A program made the translations under genes and the position numbers. From Chara braunii (taxonomy: Eukaryota; Streptophyta; Charophyceae; Charales; Characeae), in assembly GCA_003427395.1 (NCBI GenBank), contig BFEA01000132.1, forward strand, positions 392,537-416,491: a DNA stretch of 23,955 bases, read 5' to 3'. Shown in pieces: positions 8,426 to 19,762 of the stretch (the first letter of the stretch is position 1; each line of letters opens with the position of its first letter). The notes below the pieces were generated by a model that worked only from the letters and a program-made list of their open reading frames with translations, made no database searches and was not told where the DNA came from.

Positions 8426-11400
8426 CGAGTCTGCTCTTTTTAGAGAGATGAGTGGAGATGAGACACGTACGGACTTCACGACCATGCTAAGGCATGCTAA
8501 GTACTCGGTTGTCTTTTAGGCTCTAAAATGTTTAGCACAGTTCGTTGTTTGACCACTCATCATCATCGAGGATAGTGAGGCAACTGCACATGGCGATCAT
8601 CGATGGGCGTGTTACAGCAAAGAGCTAGCGGTGCATTCATACGTTTTCGAGAACCAGACATTGACAAGAAAGAGTGCACTCATACATTGTGGTTGATGTC
8701 GCAGGCCTCCACCCCATGCAAAGTCTGTGCTATCCCTTATTGCCGAACCTGGAGAAAGGAAACCAGACCCTGCAAGTCACTCGCTGGACGTGTGAGAACT
8801 TGTAGCTGACTGATTACATCTGCGTCCTCGTGCAACCCTTGTTAGCCGTCGTTGTATGTTTCGTTTGGGTCATAGTGAAGAAACGAGCTTTCTGATGTTG
8901 TCAATATGACTACTAGTAATTTGTTATCCCTTTTATCTCTCAACTTCAATCTGGTGACAAGATAAGTCGTTGGGTCTCATCAGGTAGCCGCAGGCATTGG
9001 AGCCGTAGACTTCACGAAACTCTCGCGAGAAGGCAAAAGGCAACTGAGTACTGACTAAAGTAGATGTCAACCTTTAAGAAACTAGTGTTCTCGCCATTGA
9101 TTGAGTAGTAATTGCTCAATGGGCTGCTCCGTTGTATACAGTCTCTTGAACAGTCCTTGAAGAGTGTTGTAACTAGTCCAGCGAGAAACAGACACATGAT
9201 GCACTATGCTAATTAGAGAAGAGGGGTATTACTCAAATCAGATTTTTCCTGGGGACATTTTTCAAGGTTACGCTCGAGCTCATCTACGATATCATCCACG
9301 CTGCTTTCGCGTTGTCTGATGGGTGAAAGGCCTTCAATGGTTACCTACAAGGGGCATGGAAGTCCTTAGTAACTGGTACATCAAAAATTGGGACAGCACA
9401 TTCGATACCTATCGGGCGACAGTCTAATTGTAGTTCATTGTGCGCGGTTGTCATCACTGGCTGGTGATTCACGTACACATGCTGGAAGAACACTACTACG
9501 GTCATATCTTGGGTATATTTAGTTTGTACCAGCCTCTGAGGACACTGACTCGTAACCTGGCTTCGCATCACTACTACCAAGAAACCACGTTGAATAAAGT
9601 AACATGAATTGTCAAAGGTCTTTTGTGTTGGAGTTGGTAGACGCCGAGTATTTTCGAAAGTGGCGAACTTCAAAAAATAAGGAGGTCGTTTTAAAAAAAT
9701 CAAAAGACCGCCAGTCAAAATTCGATTTACAAATACAGCTTTGAGCGCTCCATTTCATTCTCTCTTCTCTCACATTTTCCTTCTCTTGTTGATTGGTGTT
9801 TTAACAAGTAACTAATTAGTAGCCCATTGGACTTAAGGAATGCTTCGGATACTAAACCACCCTTAAGTTTGCTGGTTTTATTACATTTCTTCTCATCTAA
9901 GGGGGGGTATTTCATTTCAAGCATAAGGTTAAATCAACAGGTAATTCAACTCTTGCTTCTAAGAATTTTGTTTGATTTGATAGGCAGGAAGCGAGCCTTT
10001 CTTAAGAACGTCATTTACTTGTTAGCGAAGGTTTTTCTCTATGGTGAATAAAATTCTAGATTAATAGACTTTTCTCTATGTATTCCCTACTTTAACTCAG
10101 GCTCAGTCTTGCGATCTACACCATGTTTGGAATCTGGATGGTTGAGTGTGTGTTGCTTTATTTTCTTGAATCTAGTTGAATGGAGCCAATGCAAATGTAT
10201 CATGGACTAACACAGGGGACTCGTAATTTCGACCTATATCCTACACAAGTTAGGTAACGCGAAGTTATACACTTATGATTTGTTTTGCGTGGAGTAAGTA
10301 CGATAATTGTGTTTTACACGCTTGAATCAAAGTCTGTATTTTTTCTTGAGAAGCTTTGCATACCTCATTCAATTGAATGTCAATGCAACGTGTAAGCGAG
10401 AAGGGTATTCTTTCATGTTTGGACTAAAAATTAAACTAAGGTGATCAACAATACCTTTAATCAGTGCACTGCTCGAAAGCAAACTACAACTAGTAATGCT
10501 TTGTGCAACACTAGACCAAAAATTCGATCAGCTATAAATAACGCAATACGCAATTAGAAAGTACAGTTGGTACCACGTGTGGCAGTTGGTTGGAGATTAC
10601 AATCAATTTTACCTTGTGCTGCGTCTAAGTGGGACATGTCGCTGTCAACTATCTTAGTAGTGCACAATTATAGATTGTACTCTATGCTCTTTTCATATTG
10701 ATTTTGGGCGGCAATAATAACCAGCGGCATCCCGTACCGCACTCAATCAAGATTATGGGTAAACAAGTTCTATGTTTCATAGCGTTAAAACTAGCTTTTG
10801 AAGCAGTTTCTGCACTGCATATGGGTAAAACTCAAGCAGAAGTGCTCTGTGACACTTGGTTCAACAAACACATAGTAACTAGAAACAATGTCACTACTCT
10901 ACGCTTGAATCCAGATTGCATTTGGTAATGCCTTACTTCGCGTAGTGATAATTCAGATGATTAACAAGGGTTGGTACAACATACTAGCAAGGATTCAACA
11001 CCTGGACATGCCCTGCATATTATTTGAACAAGAGTTGTGTGACAGCAAAACTCTGAGTGGCATTCTCTACTTAAACACTTGAGAGAAATTTATCCGCCAA
11101 GGCAACATTGTGCAAAACTTGGATAGAAGATTATCACGGATATTGAACTTTATAATACTCGATCAGGGATTATCAAAAGTTTTAGACTGCGCAGAATACT
11201 CCATCAAAGATTATCGTTACGTGTTGAATATTGTAATCAAATGAGAGTTGTAATTAGTATCGTCACTGTCGTGCATTACAAATAGACAAGGGCAATACTC
11301 AATCTTGATTCACGTAGCGGATGAACGATACGCATGCACAAAGACAATGTGATGTTCTTACTCACTGAAGATTGAATTTGTGAGGTGAACCGAAGAAACT

Positions 11401-11677
11401 ATCTAGCCTTGACTTTGAACTCCAAGCCTCAGACATATTGATTGAGTTTTGGCTCAAGCTAATTGAGTTGCCAAGCCTATGAATTGTTTCTCCAAGAATT
11501 ATACCTGAGAACTAACTACAGATCAGATTTATGATAATCAACAAATTTGAATCTAAAGAGATATATAGACCTTATCAAGTCAGCAAACTCAATATTTACA
11601 CACGTTGTTTAGAACTCAAAAGGAAGAGCGTAACAGCAAGCTTTCAACGATCAAAGTTGTTTCATAGCTTTGGTCCA
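8426..11677. other. AT-richer, microsatellite-free interval
   Basis: Composition falls visibly in G+C compared with both flanks (one 60-base line near 10321 has about one third G+C), and there are no dinucleotide or purine tracts. No gene is recognised. The longest frame is on the minus strand, 9341-9718 (125 codons), with no known motif. TATAAATA occurs at 10533. AGATTATCACGGATATTGAA near 11129 and AGATTATCGTTACGTGTTGA near 11210 are diverged direct copies about 81 bases apart. Confidence 0.5.
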
Positions 11678-11829
11678 AAGTTGTACCTTTCTACCGCATC
11701 GATGATTCTTACTAGGGTGAATTGGTTGACCTGGCAATGAGGTACATCTCACCAAGTTGTACCTTTCTACCTCATCGATGGTTCATACTAGGGTGAATTG
11801 GTTGACCTGGCAAAGAGGTACATCTCATC
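11678..11829. repeat. 76-bp tandem duplication
   Basis: Copies at 11678-11753 and 11754-11829 both start AAGTTGTACCTTTCTACC and share ACTAGGGTGAATTGGTTGAC, CTGGCAA and AGGTACATCTCA. Divergence is about 6 percent. The period of 76 is not a multiple of three, so it does not preserve a reading frame. No function is assigned. Confidence 0.93.
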
Positions 11830-14620
11830 AACAAAGAGTGGCTATGAGGCAGTGACAGAGCCCTTCCAACATCTCAGACGAGGGATTTTCTCCAGGCCAT
11901 ATCTCCCTACTTTGTTGGAGTTTTGTGCTATGCTTGACTTCAGAATCCTTGGTCTTGGATGGACCCATTCAGAACTTGCCGGCTTTAGGTGACTCTATAT
12001 ATCTAAGAGCCACCATCTCGTAAGGCACAGAAACGTGGCTCAAAGCGTACGAGACACACAGTCAAATGAGAGATCAAGGATGTGACTTGAAAGGGATGAG
12101 TGAGGACTCTTGACGAGTCCTGGCCATGTCTTTTCGTCTGTACTTTTTGAGATTATTATGAGTTCTCACCTTCCCTCATTCAGTCAGTCAGTCCTAGTTC
12201 GTTTGCATTGACATTACCAAAGATTATGCTTTCTGCTAATCTTGTCACAATTCTCAAATTTCTAAATTGGCAAACTTGATATGTGCATGGTGTACTTAAG
12301 ATTTTCAATTTATTATTTGCATGATCATTGTTGTTCCGAATCATAATAAAAGATTCCTAAGACCGAGAACTGGCGTAGACCGCAATTGAAGGGTCTCGCT
12401 AGAAGCCAAACGCACACAATATGAAGGGATTTGCATTAATTAATTTATCTAGTTATTGCAAAAATCATCAAAATCATGTGTGACAGCCTGTTGGCTTTCT
12501 GGTCACCAGAAGTGTGTTGATTCGGAAAAGTGCGACAGCGCCCGGCCTTCGAAGAATGTGGTTTATGGTATTTTGATGTGTCGAGCTCCCCTGTGAAAGG
12601 AAGTGGTGGTTTAAGGCATTTTTTTATTTTGTTTTTTGCAAAATATGCAAGTGAATGGGTTCACAAAGGTCTCGCTCTCGGGGAATTATTTAGTTTGATG
12701 TGTGGACCCTAGATCACAAGGACCAGTGACCAGAAACCCAAGACCTCATTAAGGATGTTGCCGCGTTTATTCGACAAACACAGCAAAGTTTTGATTTTGT
12801 TGGAATCTTGTTTGGCTTGTGCAGGGCCCCATCCAATGCAGCAAACCAACCCGGTGTCATCCAACAAAAAGGAAAAACCACGTGCTTCACCTGGTCCTGG
12901 AGATTTTTTGGACACAGCGCTTTGGACGCAGCTCTCTTGACCTCAAGAGCCAAAACTTCCTGACGAGCTACTTCCCATGGATTTGCAGGGAAATAAAATG
13001 GTGATAGAAAATTCCACGTTGCCATTACATAAAATGCCTACTGTCTCAAAATCATGTCTAAGCAAGACCAACTGGTTGAATCTGAAACAGAAACTCCTAG
13101 AACAATTGGCAGTCTAGGATCTATCCACACACATGCGCACAAGTTTCGGCTCACCCTTAGTGTGGTGATATTCAAACAGATCTCAAATCGGATGACAGTA
13201 AATTCAGTGCTCCAACTGAATGGGGGCAAAAACAAAAGAGCACCTTGGAACACCTACCACCAGTTGCAGTTAGAAAGGTTGCGAAGGGCACCATGGCATG
13301 ATGACAGGCTGTCATTCTCTGCATCATATTGCCAGTGGCTGGAAACATTGATAAATTGTGCTATGAATAACAGCACACATGTGCATGGAGTTCAGTGGGG
13401 CAGAAAGCACTGCCAGTCTAGGCCCATCAGAATCATGGTGATGTAAGCAGTACCAAGCACAGATCACCGTGTTCAATTACAGTGACAATGAATCTGGTAA
13501 CCGGTTCCACACAGACAACAGTGTCAATTATTTCCTGGTGCTTTCCATTTGCTATCATTGTGAATAGGGAAACTTTCCATTTCCCACAATACTTCATGGT
13601 AATTTGTGGGCTTCCCTTGTAGTTTCTGATAGTTGAGGCGTGCCCTCCTGACACCCGCAATTCTGTGGTGGACCTCGGTCAGAGGTCATGGAATTTTTGC
13701 TGTACCCCTCTGAGCATCCAAGCCTGTACCCTGGTACCTTCCAGCTAGACGTGCCCGGGCATCTGACAAAGTGGAACCGGCAATAGCAGGTACACATAGG
13801 AAGGGTTTCAGGCCTGTATGAATAATCCACAAATTTGAGGTCACATCACATCACGAGGGCACACTGCAAATAACACAAATTACAGGGGCAGCACACAATT
13901 GCAGCAAATGATAGGGGCAAAACCTACACTATGCAGTCGCCTGGACAGGCATAGCCGGCTGAGAGGGCAGGGAAGGGCACGCCCAGGGGAAAAGGAACAG
14001 GCGGGTCCCAAAAGAGCCAAGGCTCCTTCAGGCCAGGAATGGGCTGTGCCCTCATAGGCCTTGTATCTTTTTCTTTCTTTTCCATTTTTCCACTTTCCCT
14101 TTTTCTCTTTTTCTCCTCTTTCCCTCATGCAAAATCCATGGAGGGGATCAAAGCAAACTGCAGGCCTGAGAACGCTTCAGCAGGTAAAAAGTCAGGAAGG
14201 TGTGGCATCAGCAGGTAAAAAGTCAGCCAACACCCTTCGAGACATCCATCAAAATCGATGCAATACAGAGTGGATTACCATGGCCGCTGCGCAAGGCTGA
14301 CATGCATCAACCAAGAAAAGGTCCCATTTTGTCCACAACGAAAACAAGAACATTAGAGAAGACACCTGCGCTGACTGATTGATGATGATTGATGATTCAT
14401 CGAGTAGAAATAAAGTAGAATCAGTAGATGGATCTATAGACAGGTATTCTTTGCAATACCCCCCACACATGCCCTCAAGACCCTCTCTCAACACCTTTCG
14501 GCCACTCCCCTCGCCTCCACTGTGCCCATAACGCACAGTGTGACCTGGATCATGATTTGTTTTTTTCAAACTGAGGCTACTGAGCTATATTTTTCTCTCA
14601 ATCACTTGCCTTCGCTCACC
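11830..14620. other. Gene-free interval with unsupported small ORFs
   Basis: AT-rich to about 12480, then more mixed. AGGACTC and GAGTCCT (12108-12126) form a 7-bp stem. An ATG-started plus-strand frame at 13054-13446 (130 codons) and a minus-strand frame at 13433-13677 read as plausible but unrecognised protein. They are not called because they overlap other open frames and lack domain or splice support. TGATGAT units occur near 14375-14395. A T/C-rich stretch occupies about 14066-14125. Confidence 0.45.
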
Positions 14621-15245
14621 ATTTTTTTTCTCCTCGTCAACTTACTACCCTATGTATATTGCGAGGGAACACCAACTGACCAGGATCTCTCCCCAACCCA
14701 CAGGGTAGGCTTCCACAATAACGTTTGGTGCGAGAGCACAGCTGTGTCGGCCCCTCGTCACCATGATGTGGGGACGGGCAGGCATCGCAGACGGGGGAAA
14801 CGGCAGTGCTAGTGCTGGCCACTATGGCAAGTCACTGCACCTCGCCCTTTCCCCCCTACTCTGTGTATGTTACGAGGGAACAACCGACCAGGATCTCTCC
14901 CCAACCCATGTTTGCACCGTAGTGTTTGGTGCAAGAGCACAGCTGTGTCGGGCTCTCGGTAATGTGGGGATGCACAGACGTTGCCGGCTGGGGGAACCAG
15001 CAGTGCTAATGCCGGCCACTATGACCAGTCACTGCACCTCCTCCTTCCTCCTTTCCCAATACCATTGTCACATAGCACCCCACAACATTGGCCAAGGTCC
15101 TGCTAATGTCGGCCTGGGGTGCCAGGGGGTTATCTCTAGATGGTAGCATGCCCAGGCATGTATGTGAGGCCGAAAGGGGATTGAACCCACAACCTTCTGA
15201 GTTTTGGATCTGCCCTGCACGTGAAACTGCAGTCGGGATTTTGAG
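14621..15245 (-). mobile_element. Older, internally duplicated SINE copy
   Basis: On the minus strand a B box GGGTTCAATCCC (plus-strand 15177-15188) is followed by the same signature as the full SINE: GGCCTCA, then a CTAGAGAT block, then GTGCAGTGACTGG, and a T8 run at 14622-14629 on the plus strand in place of the tail. The A box is not recognisable, so it is unlikely to be transcribed. The body is present twice in tandem (see the 14642-15057 repeat), making this copy longer than the 448-bp one. No clear target duplication was found. End positions are approximate. Confidence 0.65.
14642..15057. repeat. Tandem duplication inside SINE body, about 214 bp
   Basis: Copy 1 is 14642-14855 and copy 2 is 14856 to about 15057. 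Shared blocks in order are GCGAGGGAACA/ACGAGGGAACA, GACCAGGATCTCTCCCCAAC, GAGCACAGCTGTGTCGG, GATG or ATGTGGGGA, GGCCACTATG and CAGTCACTGCACCTC-type ends. Identity is about 75 to 80 percent, so the event is old. Part of the unit (AGTCACTG-GCCTC followed by C/T-rich sequence) also matches the full SINE around 6825-6855, placing the duplication within that family's body. Confidence 0.85.
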
Positions 15246-16801
15246 CTGGTATTGCTCTGCTTTGAGGAAAGCACCAGAATTACTAGCAGTTGTGGACAGC
15301 TAGGGAACCTTTGAAGCACTCAGCGCATGCCAAAACAGTGTTTCAGTGGCAGCAGAGAGACAGCACAGGACCACAGGTTGAATAATTCAGAACAGGGCAT
15401 GTCAGAATATTAGGACAAGAGTGGGACCAGCTTCTCAGAGATTTTCCCAGGAGCAGTGGATGTCCAGAAACGTTGAGCTCTCCACCGTGCTCAGACAAAA
15501 TCCTGTCAGGCAAGATATCCAAGCAGAGAAAGAGCTGCACGATGGATGACTCATCAGAATGTTCCAGTTATTTTAACTTCCTGTGGACGGCGGGCACCAT
15601 GATGCTTTCCCCAAAACAGAAACAGAAATTAAAATCGTGCTACTCAAGAGAAGCTGTCGACACGGAGGGCACCACGGGGGAAACCAGGGAAGCAGAAACT
15701 AGTTCAGAGAAGCATCATAAAGAATCTCGATTGTCAGAGGACTGAACGACACCTGATAGAGAATACACGGAGGAATTTGCTCAATACAGGGAAAATGGAA
15801 AATGAAACACTGAGCGGCATTTAGCGCATAAAATTGTAACCCCCAAAATACTGAAAATGAAACACTTAGACAAGGCTGCAACACCCGTTTCACCAGTGGA
15901 GACTGTTGGCTTGGGCCTCCTAGCTGGTTGTGGAAGAAAGTTCGTTCTTTCCAGCCCACGCAGGGTGTTAGGAGCTTGGGTACTGCTCCCCGTACAGAGC
16001 AGAGATAGGTAGGTGTAGACCCATAACCTTAGGATAGCTTAGCTCTGGCTAGTGAAATTAAGTGTAGTTGGTTAGTGCTGCTGTAGACCTCAACCCTAAA
16101 CCAGAGTGTGTAGCCCGTGATAGATAGTGGATTTAAGGAGAAATATTGAGAGAAGAAAATATTGTAAAAATGCAGCTGTCCCCCCATATGAGGAGAAGGC
16201 AGCATGCATTTTGTTTTTCTTTTCTTTAACAAAAAAAAAAGACTGCAACACCAGGAAATGAAATGCTAGCAAAAGATTGTGACACGAGACCATCAATCGA
16301 GTTAACAGAGGAAAGCACAAATTGCAAAACGTTCAGCGAGCCATAGATGATGGGTTCACCACATCGATCACACACACCTAGCTACTCATCGAGCAGAGGA
16401 AACCACTAACCCAACATCACATGCACTGGCAAATGTGCATGCCCCCGGCTCCTGATTCACGCTTTGAAACGATGGCTTGCACTAAAGGGTCAGAAAAAGC
16501 CTTGCCTCCCATCCGCAGAAAATTCAGGGCGGGGGAAGGTCAGGGAATAGATCCGAGGTCCACCGGAGTGGCATAGGTGGTGTCTTTAAATCTTTTTGAG
16601 GTTCAAACAGGACTCGTTTGTTCTGGGGTCTCTAGTTGCCTAGTCAAGATTTTAGCCATTTCACACTAGGGAGGTTTATATTTTCCTTCACTGACAGAAC
16701 AGTTGGGCCTAGGGTATGTCCAGTTTGTCACAAGCAAAGCCACGATCCTCACACAAGAAGGTCATTTGTCAAGTCGATGTGCGCTGAAGACCCGAGCACC
16801 G
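15246..16801. other. Gene-free interval, unassigned
   Basis: An ATG-started plus-strand frame from 15542 to 15745 encodes 67 hydrophilic residues (Met-Asp-Asp-Ser-Ser-Glu at the start, Lys/Glu/Ser-rich toward the end). It looks mildly protein-like but is unrecognised and short. Related AAAATGAAACACT strings recur at about 15800 and 15855. An A10 run lies at 16231-16240. Nothing else is supported. Confidence 0.45.
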
Positions 16802-17170
16802 CTATCATGAACACTAACAAGCAGGAAGTTAGGCGCAGCCATAGCAGTGAGATCTCTGAGAATATTGCATTTTCCTTTCTGTTAATGCAAAGTGTCCATC
16901 AATGTTGTCCTGTGTACGATCAATCTCAGCTCCCAGCACAGTTCCAATCAACAACGAGCAAGTGGTAACCTGCTATCATGAACACTTAGAAGCAGGAAGT
17001 TAGGTGCAGCCATACCAGTGAGATCTCTGAGAATATTGCATTTTCCTTTCTGTTAATGCAAAGTGTACAGAGCACCTGGGCCCTGCAGGTGTCCATCAAT
17101 GCTGTCGTGTGTATGATCAATCTCAGCTCCCAGCACAGTTTCCAATCAACCACGAGCAAGTGGTAACCTG
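16802..17170. repeat. Tandem duplication, copies of 171 and 198 bp
   Basis: Copy 1 is 16802-16972 and copy 2 is 16973-17170. Both run from CTATCATGAACACT to AGCAAGTGGTAACCTG with roughly 93 percent identity. Copy 2 has 26 extra bases (from ACAGAGCACC to GGTGT, within about 17066-17092) and one extra T. The extra block contains CACCTG and CAGGTG, an inverted pair, and is bounded by GTGT on both sides, consistent with a microhomology-mediated loss from copy 1 or gain in copy 2. Open frames on both strands cross it without recognised motifs. Confidence 0.93.
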
Positions 17171-17504
17171 GAGTTGATTGACGCTCTGCAAAACAATAAG
17201 TGAAGCTGGAGCTGGGAACAATCAGAACCCCAAACATGCCCTTAGCCTGTGATTGGCCCCACAAGCCACCACATCAGCAGAGGACAGGCAATGGCAACTC
17301 GGCATTGTGGATTTCGTGAGCTGTATGGTCTCCCTGTGGACCAACCGTCGAGAATAGAAACCATATGGTCTCTCGAAGCAATTGCCTATCCCAAACCGAC
17401 CAAGCTATTGCAGTTAATTCTAACAAATCTCGTCCTTTGCAGCTTTGCTTGCCGCACAACAGATATGTGTCGGAACACTTTCTCTCCGCAGCACAACTTT
17501 GTGG
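17171..17504. other. Gene-free interval, unassigned
   Basis: Nothing is recognised. Frames on both strands (17249-17512 plus, 17386-17835 minus) overlap each other and run into the minisatellite-like field. Confidence 0.45.
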
Positions 17505-18325
17505 TGGTATGAGAGTTGGCTATGGTGGTATGTCCATCCGGTATTGCACAACACCATGTGGGTTTGTTGGTGCCATGCGAATCCGATGTGGAGTTATTTA
17601 GATCAGGTATGGTACCATCCAGACCGGGCGATCTGGCTGTGGAGCACTGTGGAGTGGATGGTAGTGTGTGGCCCGGGTGGTCAAATGAAGGACAGGCGGC
17701 GATGCTACGCGGGCAAGGTGGTGCAATGTGGCTTGTGTGGGCCATGCTGGATGGTATTGTGTGGCGTGGGTGATACCATGTGGGCTGGGCAATACCATCC
17801 AGGGTGACCCACATTATTTGGAGCCAAAAGTACACACGCAGAACCCAACCCTTGTCACAGGGGATACTATGTGTATGGGCTCGATGATACTATGTTGCGT
17901 GAGGTAGGGCCATGTGGAGCAGAGCAGGTACCATAAAGGCAGGCCATACTATATGGGCTGCACATTACTAACACAAGCAGCCACCGAAAACATAAAAAGA
18001 ACACGGCCAACATCAGGTACAACTCGGCCCTGTGCACTGCCAGCCAGTACTATGCCGGATGGGTGGTCTTATGTGGCCTTGGTGACACTATGCGGGTCAG
18101 GACGCCATGCAGAACGGGTCATACTATGAGTGGATGGCACTAACACACGCCACAAAACACACACACATAGGCACAATTTGACCCTTGCCACAGCTGGGTG
18201 CTACTATACCGTGTGGCCGGTGTACATAGGCTGGTTGGTGCTTTGTCGGTGGGCCGTACCAAGTGGACTGGGTGGCACATGTGGGGCATGTCCCACTATG
18301 CGGACTTGATTATACCAACACACGG
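17505..18325. repeat. Degenerate minisatellite field, TACTATG core
   Basis: Variants of a unit of roughly 20 to 30 bases, near GATACTATGTGGGCTGGG, recur throughout: GATACCATGTGGGCTGGG (about 17771), GATACTATGTGTATGGGC (17864), GATACTATGTTGCG (17886), CATACTATATGGGCTG (17945), GTACTATGCCGGATGGG (18048), CATACTATGAGTGGATGG (18121) and CACTATGCGG (18294). A longer period of about 170 bases is suggested by CTAACACAAGC near 17969 and CTAACACACGC near 18140, and by CCCTTGTCACAG near 17849 and CCCTTGCCACAG near 18182. Open frames here (for example 17386-17835 minus) are likely products of the repeat. Confidence 0.65.
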
Positions 18326-19286
18326 GTTTGATTCCACTTGAACTCATGGCATGTCTACTAACACTTAGGTTTGTAGTACAAGTCTGCAACACCTTTCTTT
18401 TTTTTTTTGCCCGATGGACCGCGGATCAGATATTGAACTAATCAGAACAGAACGGAAACTATACGATCTTTTTTTCTTTTTTTCGGACATACGATTCCAT
18501 TACACTTCAAACTTCCGACCTGTTCACTATCCGCCAGGTTTGTACTACACGCCCAACGATCCAAGCGTGTGATTGTACTATCGCTAGTCCATCTGTTCTA
18601 TTCAAATACAAACTGCAGAACGGCCAATCGTGCAGCCCAACCACCTGCAGCGAAGACGCGTCCAAGCCGGGGGAAAGAAAAGAAAACGGGACAACTGTCA
18701 TCAGGGCAACAGCGGGCTTGAAATGACAGACGTGCGCAAACAAGAAAGAAAATGGCTGATGTTGCCCGGACCATCACCCGAGACCCACTATTCCCTCTGC
18801 GAAGATAGGGATGGATGAACAGCAAGGCCTCAACAAAAGAGATTGCCAGCTTGTGGCAGACCACAAACCTATGTGAGGTTGGGGAGAACATCAACCACGG
18901 AGATTTATACACAAAATAGAACATTACATCAACATCTTGAGTTCAACGTCCCCAGGAAACCTATCTCCCTTTTTCGATTTTCGGAGTTTAGTACCTGCTT
19001 CAAAGTTTTTGAGGCCAATTCCAATGGAGGGGAGAGAAACAGCGAAGGACATTTTCAAGCTCTTTCCAGGCCTCCTTTCTCCCCAACCTTTCCATCACAA
19101 ACTTCCAACCTGCTCAGTTAACCCCCTCGGAAGCAGGGCAGTCAATGCAGGTAGGGAGACATTTGATGCATTATTCTTGATGTATAATGGGACACTAGAC
19201 CCAGTTTCCAGCATGTGCAGCTCCCCACCAATAGACCGGAGCAAAAAAAGAAAAAAAGAAAAGAAAAACAAGCTCTTTGCAAACCA
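18326..19286. other. Gene-free interval, unassigned
   Basis: T-rich runs at 18396-18408 and 18469-18483. A 154-codon plus-strand frame (18937-19401, non-ATG start) and a 108-codon minus frame (18598-18924) have no recognised motif. The former runs into the antisense of the 224-bp duplication. Nothing is supported as a gene. Confidence 0.45.
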
Positions 19287-19746
19287 CTACGCATTCGAGT
19301 TGATTTTCCCAGTAGACATTGTGAGCAAAAGGGACAGCCACTGCACTAGTCCCTTGTCAGAATCAGGCCTGGACCCCACAGCCCGAAAACTCTTCTCATG
19401 AAGTTTTCCTCGACCCCATAGGCCGTTTCTGGCTGCCTAAAAATCCAATTTTGCGTGCCACTTACCTTTTTCCGGGACCTCATCGACAGCAGGATGCGGC
19501 CTAGAACAACTGAAACTGGCATTTCTGCTTCGACCGCAGACATTGTGAGCAAAAGGGACAGCCACTTCACTAGTCCCTTGTCAGAATCAGGCCTGGACCC
19601 CACAGCCCGAAAAATCTTCTCATAGAGTTCTCCTCGACCCCATAGGCCGTTTCTGGCTGCCTGAAAATCCGATTTTGCATGCCACTTACCTTTTTCCGGG
19701 ACCTCATCGACAGCAGGATGCGGCCTAGAAGAACTGAAACTGGCAT
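19287..19746 (-). CDS. Candidate two-repeat minigene with 29-nt introns
   Basis: Hypothetical. On the minus strand an ATG at 19746 begins MPVSVLLGRILLSMRSRKK. At the same place in both 224-bp copies the frame meets AAG followed by GTAAGTGGCA, and 29 bases later an AG after a T-rich stretch (19661-19689 with TTTTCAG, 19437-19465 with TTTTTAG). Removing both 29-base segments gives one uninterrupted frame of 133 residues to TAG at 19287. It contains a 65-residue repeat that includes ARNGLWGRG, FRAVGSRPDSDKGLV and WLSLLLTMS. 224 minus 29 is 195, a multiple of three. Between copies I count six differences in 195 exon bases, five of them amino-acid changing, and three in 29 intron bases, so purifying selection is not shown. 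Introns of 29 bases are shorter than in most eukaryotes. The unspliced frame (19346-19792) is also open. No family is recognised. Confidence 0.25.
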
Positions 19747-19762
19747 TTCTGCTTCGACCGCA
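19315..19762. repeat. Tandem duplication, two 224-bp copies
   Basis: Copy 1 is 19315-19538 and copy 2 is 19539-19762, both from GACATTGTGAGCAAAAGG to GCTTCGACCGCA. Identity is about 96 percent and the length is exactly equal, so this is one of the youngest duplications in the window. The candidate minigene on the minus strand covers both copies. Confidence 0.95.

Noticed and set aside
9341-9718. 125-codon minus-strand frame
   Set aside because: One open frame of this size is expected somewhere in 24 kb of AT-rich DNA. No motif or neighbouring exon was found.
12108-12126. AGGACTC...GAGTCCT stem considered as part of a self-cleaving ribozyme
   Set aside because: The conserved catalytic core bases of hammerhead ribozymes are not present around it.
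13054-13446. 130-codon plus-strand frame with a true ATG
   Set aside because: It is plausible in texture but has no recognised domain, no splice context, and a competing frame on the opposite strand. Kept as unsupported.
16092-16100. Telomere-like CCCTAAA
   Set aside because: A single occurrence, not an array.
18937-19401. 154-codon plus-strand frame
   Set aside because: It has a non-ATG start, includes a Lys-rich low-complexity stretch and ends antisense to the 224-bp duplication.
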